A DNA stretch of 48,975 bases from Methylococcales symbiont of Hymedesmia sp. n. MRB-2018 (GCA_003666385.1 QPIN01000048.1:1-48975); one strand, 5' to 3'. Positions 1 through 8,313 are shown, counted from the stretch's first letter. The notes: a model not told the origin generated them from the sequence alone. Numbers and translations are program-made.

Positions 1-284
1 ATCGTTACCAGCGTGACAAAAAACGCAAACTGTGTAAAAGACGAGCAGCCATCGAGCCTATCATTGGACACCTTAAGTCAGACTTTAGATTATCCAGAAA
101 CCTGCTTAAAGGGAATATAGGCGATGAAATTAATGTGCTGATGGCTGCCTGTGCCTGGAATTTGAGAAAGTGGCTAGTAATAGCCGATATTTTTTTGTTT
201 CTGCAAAAAATGCGTTATTTTTTTATAAAAAATTATGGGTTTTTTGTTGTGCCATGTAAAAATTTAAAATCAAATAGAATTTAG
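1..284 (+). CDS. IS5-family transposase, C-terminal end (cut by window edge)
   Basis: The reading frame opens at base 3 and runs to a TAG at 282-284 (93 codons visible). The residues around the stretch AAIEPIIGHLKSDFRLSRN, followed by L-M-A-A-C-A-W-N-L-R-K-W, are the conserved last third of IS5-family DDE transposases; the E in I-E-P is the expected catalytic glutamate. The rest lies outside the window. The element should end between about 285 and 350, but I could not identify a terminal inverted repeat with only one end visible. It lies where the attC site of the neighbouring SIR2 cassette would be expected, so it may have removed that site. Bases 285-414 hold no other gene that I can see. 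Confidence 0.85.
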   Translation, partial: RYQRDKKRKLCKRRAAIEPIIGHLKSDFRLSRNLLKGNIGDEINVLMAACAWNLRKWLVIADIFLFLQKMRYFFIKNYGFFVVPCKNLKSNRI

Positions 285-414
285 CTGTTTTAAGCTGATA
301 GGGGTGGTTTTTGGTTTGGGTTTTTAAGGGTTGACTAATTATTTAGAACCAACATTCAAAAAGGAAAAACACAAGACCCTATACCTGTTCCTTCTTCCTA
401 CGGAGAAATATTTG

Positions 415-2889
415 TCATTTATTATCAGGTATAGCTAGGGATAAAAATGATTTACGTATAGATTTATCTAGTGTAGCTAATTGCCTATCATCAGGCTCAT
501 AATAAAGTATTGTTTTAATTTTATCTTGGAACAACTCTAATAGATTAGTCTTCTTATCACGAGTTAAGTTTGCTTTTTCTACCCACTTTAAACCTTGCCT
601 GCATAATATGTCGCATGGCTGTGGCCTGCTAGCATTGTTATTTATAACTTCGAGTAAGATTTCAATTGCTTCATCAACTAAGGTAAATGAATTAGTTGAT
701 GAAGGGTCAAGTAAAGCCTTTTTGAATCGTAGGTAAGCTTGTTCAGTTAAAATAAATGGATCATCGGGCCTTAATGATCCTGCTTGATCTAAAAAGTTTT
801 GGGCTGTTGATAGATTATCTTGTTCTAGCTCTAGTGCGCCCCTATGAAGCCAGTAGTGTGAATCCCAAGATAAACCATATTCAAATTCACTATATAGCTG
901 CCTAGCTTTTTTTGGACCAATGAGTCGATCTAAAAAGTTATGATTACAAAAGTGCCTTAACATTTTCGCCTCTCGGGTTAATCTGGAGGAATGTTTGCTC
1001 ACTTTTGCTACGCCTATCCTATATAAGCCAACAAGAATTCCATATGCTAAACCTGATGTTGCTAGTTCGCTACAAATCATCTTGGCAATTTCACGATGCC
1101 TTGCTCTATATCTTTCACCTTTACTTGCTGCCTTGTGGATCATTCCTCTACTATGAAGTTTATCTAGCTTATTTAAAATGGTATTGTCAGGGTCTTGAAT
1201 AGCAAGTAATACTTCATCTCTTGTAATGGGATAGCGGTAGTAGGTCACAAATGACACAAGGCCATATATATACTTTGACTCACCATCAAGTCCGTTTAAT
1301 TCATGTGTAGCCCGATCTTCAAATTTGTTCCCTGATGTTGCTTGATACATGGCTACTAGTAGCTGGCGATTGGCATTCTTCTTAAAAGCCTTGACCCTTT
1401 CATTTTCTGTTGCTCCTTTGAGAATTCCTAACCTGTTTTCTCGATCAAGAGTTTGTAAAAGAATGTCAATATCATCATTTGTCAACTTAGGAATTAAGAA
1501 CTCGTCAGAAGTGAATTTACTTGTTAATTTATACTGGTTTATGCACTTATCTACTTTGGAAGAACGAAGCTCAACCACAACTAATATTCTTTTTTCAGAT
1601 GATAGAGCGTAGTGAATTAATTCAGATAGAACGTTCTCGTATAAGTCAGAATTATCAATCAAAATTACATTGATATCATTATTGTTGTCTAGTGAGTTTT
1701 TAAATTCTCTACTAGGGTAAACGTATTCATCATCTAACCAAGCTGCTCGAATACCCTGTCGGTTTAGCTTTACACCAAGCCACTTCAAAGCTGATGATTT
1801 ACCAGTGCCTGCAGTCCCGGTAATCGTAATGAATCTATTGATTTCCGTAGAAGATAATATTATATTTGCTAATTTAAGCAAGCCGTGAAAACACGTTCTT
1901 TCTGCAACCCTGTTATTTATCACGTCATCCCATGTTGGTTCGGCACCCATTAAATAGTCAGTGTCAGTATTAGTGTTCTCAATTAGATCGGGCACGAAGC
2001 TAAAGTTTTGTCTATGATCCCCTGCTGGTGTCGCACGCATTTTTATTTCATTGAAGCCATCTTGAATTCTTGGCTCTACTGCATCATAGATTCTTTCAAT
2101 GAATTCCCCACCTGTCATGGGCAGCCACTCAATATTGTATTCTTCTAATAAAGTTTGTTTGCTAGTTGGTAGAGAAGGTATTACTAAGTATGATCTCGGT
2201 CGATGTTCTTTGTTGCTTCTTTCACCTTTACTACCTCGGCTTATAACATGCTCCCAAAAAGAATCTTCTTCTAAGCTACTTCCAATAAAGATAGCTGGTC
2301 TCTGTGTTAAGTCATTTTTTAATAAGTCGTAGTAATCGGTATTATTTTTATTTGTATACTGGCTTCTCGAGAAAATGATGTTATCAATGGAGTGATTTAA
2401 ATTTCCATTAATATGTATGACATTTAAGTTTGAACTATTTAATTTTTCTAAAGACTCAATGGTTGCAGAGATAGGTGTAATGTTTCTGCCATTAGGTTGC
2501 GATCGCTCACTAATTACTTCCATTAGGTTATCAACATTTAGCGTATATGCGCGAAACCAAGGTAAAGAGAGGCATTTTGAATACCAGTCAGGTTGCCCAT
2601 GATCTGCGGCTGTGAATTCACTATGTAGTAGTTTTTCTAATGCTGTTCGTTTATGTTTTAAAGCATTGTCAAATAGATCTTTTAAATCATTGCCTTTTTC
2701 ATATTCTTTACCTGGGTAAACGATATCCCAAATCATTTCTGTAAGAGTTTGCGCGCCTGGAATATTCTTGTTTTGTACATTGAAGCCGTCCAAAGAAAAT
2801 CCAGCGCCAGTAAATAAAATTAAAGAGCCTGTGCCAATTTGTTGGGTTATATGGGGTAAATATTGTGCCTCAAATTTCAAATCATCCAT
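415..2889 (-). CDS. SIR2-like domain + STAND-type NTPase + C-terminal repeat region (antiphage, Avs5-like)
   Basis: An 824-residue protein. Residues 24-210 form a SIR2-like NADase fold: GAGFS at 28-32, T-L-N-V-D-N at 116-121, a catalytic-type histidine in V-I-H-I-N-G at 159, and F-I-G-S-S-L at 201-206. A P-loop ATPase follows, with Walker A GTAGTGKS at 358-365 and a Walker B-like hydrophobic stretch ending I-D-N-S-D near 411-415. The last third is helical, with TPR-like segments near 690-770. SIR2-STAND proteins (Avs5 class and relatives) are known defence proteins: the C-terminal part senses a phage product and the SIR2 domain then depletes NAD+. That activity is inferred here. The start at 2889 lies about 70 bases after the core site of an attC-like element, so the gene may be an integron cassette, though unusually long for one. 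Confidence 0.85.
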   Translation of the reverse strand: MDDLKFEAQYLPHITQQIGTGSLILFTGAGFSLDGFNVQNKNIPGAQTLTEMIWDIVYPGKEYEKGNDLKDLFDNALKHKRTALEKLLHSEFTAADHGQPDWYSKCLSLPWFRAYTLNVDNLMEVISERSQPNGRNITPISATIESLEKLNSSNLNVIHINGNLNHSIDNIIFSRSQYTNKNNTDYYDLLKNDLTQRPAIFIGSSLEEDSFWEHVISRGSKGERSNKEHRPRSYLVIPSLPTSKQTLLEEYNIEWLPMTGGEFIERIYDAVEPRIQDGFNEIKMRATPAGDHRQNFSFVPDLIENTNTDTDYLMGAEPTWDDVINNRVAERTCFHGLLKLANIILSSTEINRFITITGTAGTGKSSALKWLGVKLNRQGIRAAWLDDEYVYPSREFKNSLDNNNDINVILIDNSDLYENVLSELIHYALSSEKRILVVVELRSSKVDKCINQYKLTSKFTSDEFLIPKLTNDDIDILLQTLDRENRLGILKGATENERVKAFKKNANRQLLVAMYQATSGNKFEDRATHELNGLDGESKYIYGLVSFVTYYRYPITRDEVLLAIQDPDNTILNKLDKLHSRGMIHKAASKGERYRARHREIAKMICSELATSGLAYGILVGLYRIGVAKVSKHSSRLTREAKMLRHFCNHNFLDRLIGPKKARQLYSEFEYGLSWDSHYWLHRGALELEQDNLSTAQNFLDQAGSLRPDDPFILTEQAYLRFKKALLDPSSTNSFTLVDEAIEILLEVINNNASRPQPCDILCRQGLKWVEKANLTRDKKTNLLELFQDKIKTILYYEPDDRQLATLDKSIRKSFLSLAIPDNK

Positions 2890-2961
2890 AGTTTTTCCTA
2901 TTTAAAAGGTAAGAAACTTGAACTCTAGCTTCATATTGTTTTTTATACATTCTACTCACAC

Positions 2962-3046
2962 GCCTAACGCCTATCATCAGCGGCAGTTAAAAGCATAGTG
3001 CAGCGAAGCGCCGCTTTTAACTGTCCGATGGATGCTTTTGTTAGCT
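2962..3046 (-). other. attC-like integron recombination site (site 1)
   Basis: An 85-base imperfect palindrome bounded by GCCTAAC (2962-2968) and GTTAGCT (3040-3046). Read on the minus strand it ends in the canonical core GTTAGGC preceded by TAGGC. The inner arms GGCAGTTAAAAGC and GCTTTTAACTGTCC pair with each other. The site begins 12 bases after the stop codon of the upstream minus-strand gene and is followed by the leader of the next gene, the position expected for an attC at the end of a cassette. The inverse core has one mismatch to RYYYAAC, a position that tolerates variation. Confidence 0.72.
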
Positions 3047-3058
3047 GTATTATTTGAA

Positions 3059-4168
3059 TTACTCGCCATACTTTAAAAACAATATATCAGATTTACAGCT
3101 ATAGTTTTTCTTGTCTAGCTTCCAATAAAATGTAGTTTCAAGGGATGCCATATCCATTGATAAATCATCTAAATGTGATGTTATGCGATCACGTAAAAAC
3201 ACAATGTTTCGTTTAAGTTTCCAGCTATTTGACATGTCTGTTTCGTCAGTTAAAACTAAGAAGAAGCGATTAGACGCATCAAACCTTGCTTCACCCTGAT
3301 TTTCGTAAAGCCATTTTTTTAACTCTGAGGGATCATTTTCGGCTTCTTGAATTATTTTCCTTTTTTCTTGTTTTAACGTTGCAATAAATTCTTTTGCATC
3401 TGCTCTCTGATCCTCTGATACTTTCTCATATAGGTGTGGTTTTAGTCCTTTAGAATTTAAATCATCAGGAATAAATATCTTGAGCTTTCTGCATATTCTT
3501 TTAAGCATTGTAAGTTCATTGCCATATCCATTATCTTTAAGTTTATCTGCCAGCAACTGTTCAGGGAAATAAGTCACTTTCAAATCAAACGGTATATCGC
3601 TAATAAAAAAATCTATCTTTTTTACCAAGCCAACTGTTGGCAAAACAGTGCCATGATCTTTAAATAAATCCTCTATAATGATTGAAGTCCAATGGTTGTA
3701 CCATGAATTTAACGTATAACCTCGCAAGCTAGTTAATAAACTACCTTCAATATCGTCATTAATTTTCTTATAAGATTGAATCTTTTTTACATAGTTATTG
3801 ACGATGTTTTTTTCTAGACTATTTCCATAAGAACCGCCCCAATCAAAATATTTTAATCGGTTTAATTGATCTACCAAGTAATCTTGATTATCGCTCCGAT
3901 CCGCTCTTTCTTCCTGATATTTTTGATTTATAAAATCATTAATAATTGAGTCTGTAATATCATTATTTTGAAACACGTGGTCGAGGTAATTTTTTGATTT
4001 AAAGCCATCTAAATCAATATTCTGTGTTTCACAAAACTCTTCTATTGTCGCTTTACGTGACATGCTTCTTAGTTTTAGAAATCTAATGCCCTTGTCATCA
4101 TTTTCGATTAATGGAAAGTCATTATTTCTGAATGCTTTTTCTAATTCAGCAAATTTTAAGTTCGTCAT
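3059..4168 (-). CDS. Predicted restriction endonuclease, PD-(D/E)XK type
   Basis: A 369-residue protein I do not recognise as a named family. It carries a plausible PD-(D/E)XK core: E166 in I-I-I-E-D-L-F, D186 in K-K-I-D-F-F-I, and D-x-K at 195-197 in P-F-D-L-K-V. It overlaps the end of the DNA methyltransferase gene by 23 bases, so the two are translationally coupled, as in a type II restriction-modification pair. An attC-like site follows its stop at once, so methyltransferase plus nuclease appear to make one two-gene cassette. The cleavage role is inferred from the motif and the neighbour; recognition sequence unknown. It could alternatively be another methyltransferase-associated accessory protein. 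Confidence 0.6.
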   Translation of the reverse strand: MTNLKFAELEKAFRNNDFPLIENDDKGIRFLKLRSMSRKATIEEFCETQNIDLDGFKSKNYLDHVFQNNDITDSIINDFINQKYQEERADRSDNQDYLVDQLNRLKYFDWGGSYGNSLEKNIVNNYVKKIQSYKKINDDIEGSLLTSLRGYTLNSWYNHWTSIIIEDLFKDHGTVLPTVGLVKKIDFFISDIPFDLKVTYFPEQLLADKLKDNGYGNELTMLKRICRKLKIFIPDDLNSKGLKPHLYEKVSEDQRADAKEFIATLKQEKRKIIQEAENDPSELKKWLYENQGEARFDASNRFFLVLTDETDMSNSWKLKRNIVFLRDRITSHLDDLSMDMASLETTFYWKLDKKNYSCKSDILFLKYGE

Positions 4169-5723
4169 GAAGCGCCCACTTGTTATCTTTTGTTAATATA
4201 AATTGTTGAACAAGAATTTTTAGTAAATCAACATTACCAATTACAATTCGTTCAGAAAATACCATTTCCATGATTCTTAGAAATACTTCGTTTGTATCCA
4301 AAACTTCATTTTTTAACCATTGCTTAATTGTTCTTGAAAACAGTGTTATTGTTGCGTCATTTGAATCACTTCGATACTTCTTTACGGAACTTGATTTTTT
4401 AAAGGTAACTAAAACATCACCTTTTATGGTCTTTGCCCTATTTATTTGTCGAGGAGTAAATGATTTTTGAACAAGCCACTCAAAACTAACCAAATCAAAT
4501 CCATTCTTAATGCACGCATTTGTTATAGCCTTCCACTCTAGTCCTGATAATGAATGGTAAGTTAAAGAAAACATTTTTCCCGTCTTCAAAACTCTTCTGA
4601 TTTCAGAAAACGCCTTATTAATATCTTGCTCGTAAACAGCTTGATTTTTTCCCCTTTCTTTGCTATCCGTGATAACTATTTCATTGTCATAATCGGGCAC
4701 TAAATTTAACCAAGAATTCCATATTATGCTCTGTTCAAAATAAGGGACGGCATCGCCATATGGTGGATCGGTAAAAATATAATCAATGGATTCACTTTCT
4801 ATATTTAAATTTTTAGCATCCTGTTTGATGATTTGAAATTCATTATTGTATTTAATAGGATTGAGATCGAGTTCACCAGTAATACCGAAATAACTTAAAT
4901 AATCTAATTTCCCCTTTATGACCTTGGCCAGCCTGTTTTCAAAATACTGGAGAACATTATTTTCAAGATATGTTTCTCCTGTATAAAATCCTGTCATCCA
5001 TGCTCCAGGAGCCATATCACCTCTACTCTTAATTGGTGGAACAAGCCTAGAACAATTTGCTAGGTTCGCAGTAAATGCGACTTTAAGTAGGTTTTGCTCC
5101 TTTCCAGAAGAATGCTTTTCTATTAAAGACAGTAACTTTGCATGACATGCTAGTGTGCGTTTTGTAAAAACATCAGATACATCCATTCCCTTTTTTGCAG
5201 AAATACGAGAATTTACAATTAATTTAGTGACTGGGTGCCAATCTTTAATTGCCTGTGAAGATTCATATTCAATATATTCATTAACATCATTGCCATTTAA
5301 TTCAATTTCTAGAGCTTTTCTGTTTCCATTTACTTTATATTTAGCCTTTAATGGAATGTCATTTTTATCCCTTAAAATAGATGATAACTGTACTACTTTA
5401 TTATTGATCTTCCATTTAAACCATTTTTCAACAAACGGTTTGAATTCTTCCCGAATCGAACCCCATTGCTGTTCTAGCAAGTCTAAATTTACATCCTTAT
5501 TTAATAGCTGTTCATTTAAGAAATTGGCAACTGGATTTAAATCATTAGAAATAACATTACGATTTAACAAGAATGCTTCACAACAAAATACACCGTATCC
5601 AGAAAATGGATCGAGAACAGTATCGCCTTCGTTACTATATTTTCTGATTAATGCGCCTAGATCACTGGAGGGTTTTTTACCCCAGTATTTGTGCATTTCG
5701 TAGCGATCTCTTTTTTGCTTCAA
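4146..5723 (-). CDS. Site-specific DNA methyltransferase (N6-adenine/N4-cytosine type)
   Basis: A 525-residue SAM-dependent DNA methyltransferase. The N-terminal M-H-K-Y-W-G-K-K-P-S segment and the SAM-binding loop DPFSGYG (38-44) come first; the catalytic DPPYG lies at 319-323 within D-Y-I-F-T-D-P-P-Y-G. About 270 residues between the two motifs probably hold the target-recognition region, giving the motif order of alpha-class amino-methyltransferases. The DPPY form indicates transfer to an exocyclic amino group, not C5. It is the first gene of a coupled pair with the PD-(D/E)XK protein downstream, and its start lies 64-70 bases after a half attC core at 5791-5797, consistent with being the first gene of a cassette. 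Confidence 0.82.
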   Translation of the reverse strand: MKQKRDRYEMHKYWGKKPSSDLGALIRKYSNEGDTVLDPFSGYGVFCCEAFLLNRNVISNDLNPVANFLNEQLLNKDVNLDLLEQQWGSIREEFKPFVEKWFKWKINNKVVQLSSILRDKNDIPLKAKYKVNGNRKALEIELNGNDVNEYIEYESSQAIKDWHPVTKLIVNSRISAKKGMDVSDVFTKRTLACHAKLLSLIEKHSSGKEQNLLKVAFTANLANCSRLVPPIKSRGDMAPGAWMTGFYTGETYLENNVLQYFENRLAKVIKGKLDYLSYFGITGELDLNPIKYNNEFQIIKQDAKNLNIESESIDYIFTDPPYGDAVPYFEQSIIWNSWLNLVPDYDNEIVITDSKERGKNQAVYEQDINKAFSEIRRVLKTGKMFSLTYHSLSGLEWKAITNACIKNGFDLVSFEWLVQKSFTPRQINRAKTIKGDVLVTFKKSSSVKKYRSDSNDATITLFSRTIKQWLKNEVLDTNEVFLRIMEMVFSERIVIGNVDLLKILVQQFILTKDNKWALHDELKIC

Positions 5724-5790
5724 GTTTGTTATTCCTTAGTTCTCATTTGATTCGTCATTTTATCAGCTGAAGTACGGTTTGGTTATAGAC

Positions 5791-5797
5791 ACCTAAC
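5791..5797 (-). other. Half attC core (GTTAGGT), interrupted by IS1182-family end
   Basis: On the minus strand GTTAGGT matches the integron core GTTRRRY exactly and is preceded by CTC. The other half of the palindrome is missing because the terminal repeat of an IS1182-family remnant starts at the next base (5798). Position relative to the methyltransferase start resembles that of site 1 relative to the SIR2 gene. Alone, a 7-base match is weak; the context makes it plausible. Confidence 0.45.
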
Positions 5798-6130
5798 GAG
5801 GCTGTAGAAAAACCCAAAAATAGAGGCTCACCTACGCTATTCAATATTTTTTTAATTTTCATCATTATGCTCACCTTTATCATTAACATCTACTACTTCC
5901 TTTTTTCGCTTGATACATCTAACCTATTGGCTAGTCTGTTCTGTTTTCCTTTGCTCTTTAGTTCTTTTCGTTTCCTTTTATGCCGCTAACTTCCCATACT
6001 TCGCCAGTTTCTCTATATTCTGTATCAGGCAGAACAGTTTCCATTGTGCATTTACCTTGGTTTTTCTTCTTAAGCTAAATCTCTTGAGTCCCTTATTGCT
6101 GGTGATATTGCCAAAAACAGGCTCAATAAT
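5798..6130 (-). pseudogene. IS1182-family element, 3' remnant with transposase C-terminus
   Basis: On the minus strand the frame from about 6136 down to a stop near 5974 encodes I-I-E-P-V-F-G-N-I, then N-K-G-L-K-R-F, K-V-N-A-Q-W and N-I-E-K-L-A-K-Y-G-K-L. These are the conserved last ~50 residues of IS1182-family DDE transposases. The outer end is the sequence GAGGCTGTAGAAAAACCC at 5798-5815, a typical terminal repeat for this family. The rest of the transposase is gone: an IS3-family element starts at about 6131, and no IS1182 sequence reappears beyond its other end. The remnant is therefore inactive. Bases 5815-5970 hold only the non-coding tail of this element. Confidence 0.75.
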
Positions 6131-7319
6131 TGGGGTCAGATTGATGTTCCCCCAAGATAACGGACGGATTAACTAAAGGGTACTATCCCGCCCAAATTTA
6201 TTTGGACTCAAATAGCCCAAATACGAATGTCTTCTCTTACGATTGTAAAACACTTCAATATATTCAAACAAACTTTGTTTTGCCTGTTGCCTTGTTAAAT
6301 AATTTTCATCATCCACGAGCTTTGTTTTGAGTGTCCCAAAGAAGCTCTCAGCTACAGCATTGTCATAACATTCTCCTTTCCCGCTCATGCTTGACAGCAT
6401 GTTGTTTTCACGAAGTAATCGTTGGTAGTCTCCCGAAGCATAGGTGCTTCCTTGGTCGGAGTGTACGATAACAGTCGCTTCAATAGGCCGTCTGGCTATC
6501 CCCATCTGCAAGGCATCAACAACGAGCTTTGCATTATTACGTTCACTCATTGCCCAACCAACTATTTGCCTAGAATATAGATCTAACATCATGGCAAGAT
6601 ATAACCAACCTTGACGGGTTTTAATAAACGTCGTATCTGATACCCAAGCTTGATTTGGGCTGGATGTGCTGAAACCCCGTTTTAAACGGTCAGGTGCGGG
6701 GGCTAAAGTGTTTTTAGAATTTGTTGTAATAACAAAACGTTTAGCTATCTTTGATTGAATGCCTGCCTCTTTCATGATCCTTGCAACACGGTTAATGCTC
6801 ACGCGCTCTCCTACAGAAACGAGATCTTGATGAATACGAGGAGAGCCATAGATCTGACGGCTTGCTTGATGAAAGCATCTTATCTTGGTTAACAGCTTTT
6901 GATTACTGTGCTGGGTTGGATCAAGGGTCTGTCTAGCCAATCGTAGTAACCACTGGCTGACACACCTAATACAGAACATAACCGCGCTAGTGCATGCCAC
7001 CAGCGTTAACTTTTGATGAGCGCGCACTTCACTTTGATTTTCTTTACGAGGCCGACCTAGTTTGTTTGGAAAGGCGCCATCTCCTTTGTTATCAAGCTGC
7101 TCTTCCCACTTATACAGTTGATTGCGCCGAATACCTAGATCTGTTGCAAGCTCAGAGGAATATTTATCTGATTCTTCCATCAATCTTACTGCTTCAATTT
7201 TGAACTCTTTAGTATACGTTTTATACGGTTTTCTATGACTGGTCATTTAGATACTCCTTGGCGATATTGTCGCCTATTTAAAGTGTCCGTTAAACTAAGG
7301 AAGGTTCAATCTGTCCTCA
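6131..7319 (-). mobile_element. IS3-family insertion sequence
   Basis: Boundaries are set by imperfect terminal inverted repeats. The left end reads TGGGGTCAGATTGATGTTCC from 6131. The right end, read on the minus strand from 7319, is TGAGGACAGATTGAACCTTC. Both continue into an AACGGAC block. The element contains one transposase frame (6173-7246). I see no identical target duplication outside the repeats, so the exact ends are uncertain by a few bases or flanking DNA was deleted. It sits inside an IS1182-family remnant and next to a truncated attC. Confidence 0.75.
6173..7246 (-). CDS. IS3-family transposase, OrfA-OrfB fused by internal loss; probably inactive
   Basis: 357 residues. The first ~70 residues are an OrfA-type helix-turn-helix (K-E-F-K-I-E-A-V-R-L, R-R-N-Q-L-Y-K-W). 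The last ~240 are an rve-type integrase core with D in W-V-S-D-T-T-F, D in V-H-S-D-Q-G-S and E in N-A-V-A-E-S-F-F. The junction is abnormal: residues 72-105 do not match either part, yet another frame over the same bases reads C-S-V-L-G-V-S-A-S-G-Y-Y-D-W, the normal start of OrfB. The leucine-zipper end of OrfA is missing. So a deletion plus compensating frameshifts made one long frame; a working transposase normally needs programmed frameshifting between intact OrfA and OrfB. All three catalytic residues remain. Confidence 0.82.
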   Translation of the reverse strand: MTSHRKPYKTYTKEFKIEAVRLMEESDKYSSELATDLGIRRNQLYKWEEQLDNKGDGAFPNKLGRPRKENQSEVRAHQKLTLVACTSAVMFCIRCVSQWLLRLARQTLDPTQHSNQKLLTKIRCFHQASRQIYGSPRIHQDLVSVGERVSINRVARIMKEAGIQSKIAKRFVITTNSKNTLAPAPDRLKRGFSTSSPNQAWVSDTTFIKTRQGWLYLAMMLDLYSRQIVGWAMSERNNAKLVVDALQMGIARRPIEATVIVHSDQGSTYASGDYQRLLRENNMLSSMSGKGECYDNAVAESFFGTLKTKLVDDENYLTRQQAKQSLFEYIEVFYNRKRRHSYLGYLSPNKFGRDSTL

Positions 7320-7375
7320 TTATTTCTGGGGGGTTAATTATGCTAAGTAATTAATATTTGATGCCATAGTCACTT

Positions 7376-7382
7376 GTTATGC
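7376..7382 (-). other. Start of a truncated attC (GCATAAC) after higA
   Basis: On the minus strand GCATAAC follows the higA stop by 3 bases, exactly where a cassette attC begins; the same heptamer starts site 2 after hicA and it is the form found in Vibrio-type repeats. No pairing second half is visible before the IS3-family element at 7319, so the site is truncated. The next core-like sequence is GTTAGGT at 5791-5797, beyond the IS elements; the two halves may once have been one site. Confidence 0.45.
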
Positions 7383-7385
7383 TTT

Positions 7386-7661
7386 TTAATATATACGAAC
7401 CTCAATATTTTTCCCTAATGAGCTTGCAAATTTCTCAAGTGTAGAAAGTTTTACATCTTCCGCATGGTTTTCAATTCTTGAGATAGCTGATTTTTTTGTA
7501 CTTAATCGAATTGCCAGTTCCTCTTGGGTTATACCCGCATTTTCTCTTGCTTCTTTCAGCATAAGTCCAATTTTGAAGGATTGATAACCCTCATCAAAGT
7601 TTAAAGAAAAGCTTTCATCAGATTCTTTCCTTTTATTAATATACTTTTTTAAATCACTCAT
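7386..7661 (-). CDS. higA: HigA-type antitoxin (XRE helix-turn-helix)
   Basis: A 91-residue protein. Residues ~32-85 are an XRE/Cro-type helix-turn-helix: L-M-L-K-E-A-R-E-N-A-G-I-T-Q-E-E-L-A, then K-S-A-I-S-R-I-E-N-H. It follows and, after correction of two frameshifts, overlaps the HigB-type toxin gene, the usual toxin-first order of higBA. It would bind and neutralise HigB and repress the operon. Because the toxin frame is broken as sequenced, the antitoxin may be an orphan. The stop codon lies three bases before the start of a truncated attC, so the pair looks like an integron cassette. Confidence 0.85.
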   Translation of the reverse strand: MSDLKKYINKRKESDESFSLNFDEGYQSFKIGLMLKEARENAGITQEELAIRLSTKKSAISRIENHAEDVKLSTLEKFASSLGKNIEVRIY

Positions 7662-8007
7662 TAGTATTCCTCTCTAGATAATCTTGTTTCCGTTGTTCTG
7701 AGAGAAGAATTTCAGATCTAGGTGTCTTTTGTGTTTTTTTTGAAAGCCATTTGTTAGCACAATAAAACTTCCTTGATTAAAGAACCCTAAAAACCTGAAA
7801 ATATTACTTCCCATTTGTACTCGAATTTCCCAAATATCCTTGGTATTTACAAGTTTCTTGAGATATGTTGTTGGAACTTGTTCTAGTTCCTCAACCACTT
7901 GCATGACCCAAGCTACTTTTTGTAGCTTGCTTGCTATCCAGAGTATCAAGAAAATTTTCTACTGGGCATTCATCAGATTCAGTTCTATAAAATAATATTT
8001 CTCTCAT
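7654..8007 (-). pseudogene. higB: HigB-type toxin (RelE/Gp49-like mRNA interferase), two frameshifts
   Basis: The intact portion (7674-7949) reads K-V-A-W-V-M-Q-V-V-E-E-L, then W-E-I-R-V and I-F-R-F-L-G-F-F, the signature of HigB/Gp49-like toxins. The ATG of the track frame lies inside the gene. The real start is the ATG at 8007 (M-R-E-I-L-F-Y-R-T-E). That frame is lost at a run of five T at 7917-7921 (four would restore it). The C-terminus is lost at a run of eight T at 7734-7741 (nine would restore K-K-T-Q-K-T-P and E-Q-R-K-Q-D-Y-L). The restored stop at 7654-7656 overlaps higA. Both lesions are in homopolymers, so they may be sequencing errors; otherwise the toxin is dead. Confidence 0.75.
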
Positions 8008-8050
8008 ACAAGAAAGGTTAACTTATTTCAAGTTGAGGTTTTTCTTTTTA

Positions 8051-8119
8051 GAATAACGCCTAGCTCACATGAAACCAACGGCTCTACTGTTGGTTTTCAG
8101 GTTGATTTTTTGGTTATGC
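8051..8119 (-). other. attC-like integron recombination site (site 2)
   Basis: A 69-base imperfect palindrome that begins 3 bases after the hicA stop. On the minus strand it starts with GCATAAC and ends with TAGGCGTTATTC. The arms TGAAAACCAAC and GTTGGTTTCATG pair around a short loop. The TAGGCGTTA ending matches site 1. The terminal core GTTATTC departs from GTTRRRY at two positions, so the call depends on the palindrome, position and similarity to the other sites. Confidence 0.6.
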
Positions 8120-8121
8120 TT

Positions 8122-8313
8122 TTAGAAAGAATGATCAATTTCGGCCGCTTTCACTATAGCATTAGCGGTGAATTTTGATTTACAACCATGAGGTACGCTG
8201 ACGGAATTGTAGCCTTGCTTACCCCAATATTCATGGGAGCCTTTGGCAGGACGAAGATACTCCCATCCATGTTTTTTGAGTATTTTCTTTACCGATTTTT
8301 CATACCCATTCAT
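8122..8313 (-). CDS. hicA: HicA-type mRNA interferase toxin
   Basis: A 63-residue protein with the compact double-stranded-RNA-binding-like fold of HicA. The catalytic-type histidine is in K-G-S-H-E-Y-W (about residue 27), and V-P-H-G and A-I-V-K-A-A-E-I follow as in the family. It overlaps the end of the upstream hicB-type gene by 4 bases, so the antitoxin is made first. HicA cleaves mRNA independently of translation until bound by HicB; this activity is inferred from family. The stop is 3 bases before attC site 2, so the pair looks like an integron cassette. Confidence 0.87.
   Translation of the reverse strand: MNGYEKSVKKILKKHGWEYLRPAKGSHEYWGKQGYNSVSVPHGCKSKFTANAIVKAAEIDHSF

Noticed and set aside
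5155-5703. 182-codon plus-strand frame
   Set aside because: It lies entirely inside the methyltransferase gene on the other strand, which has clear catalytic motifs.
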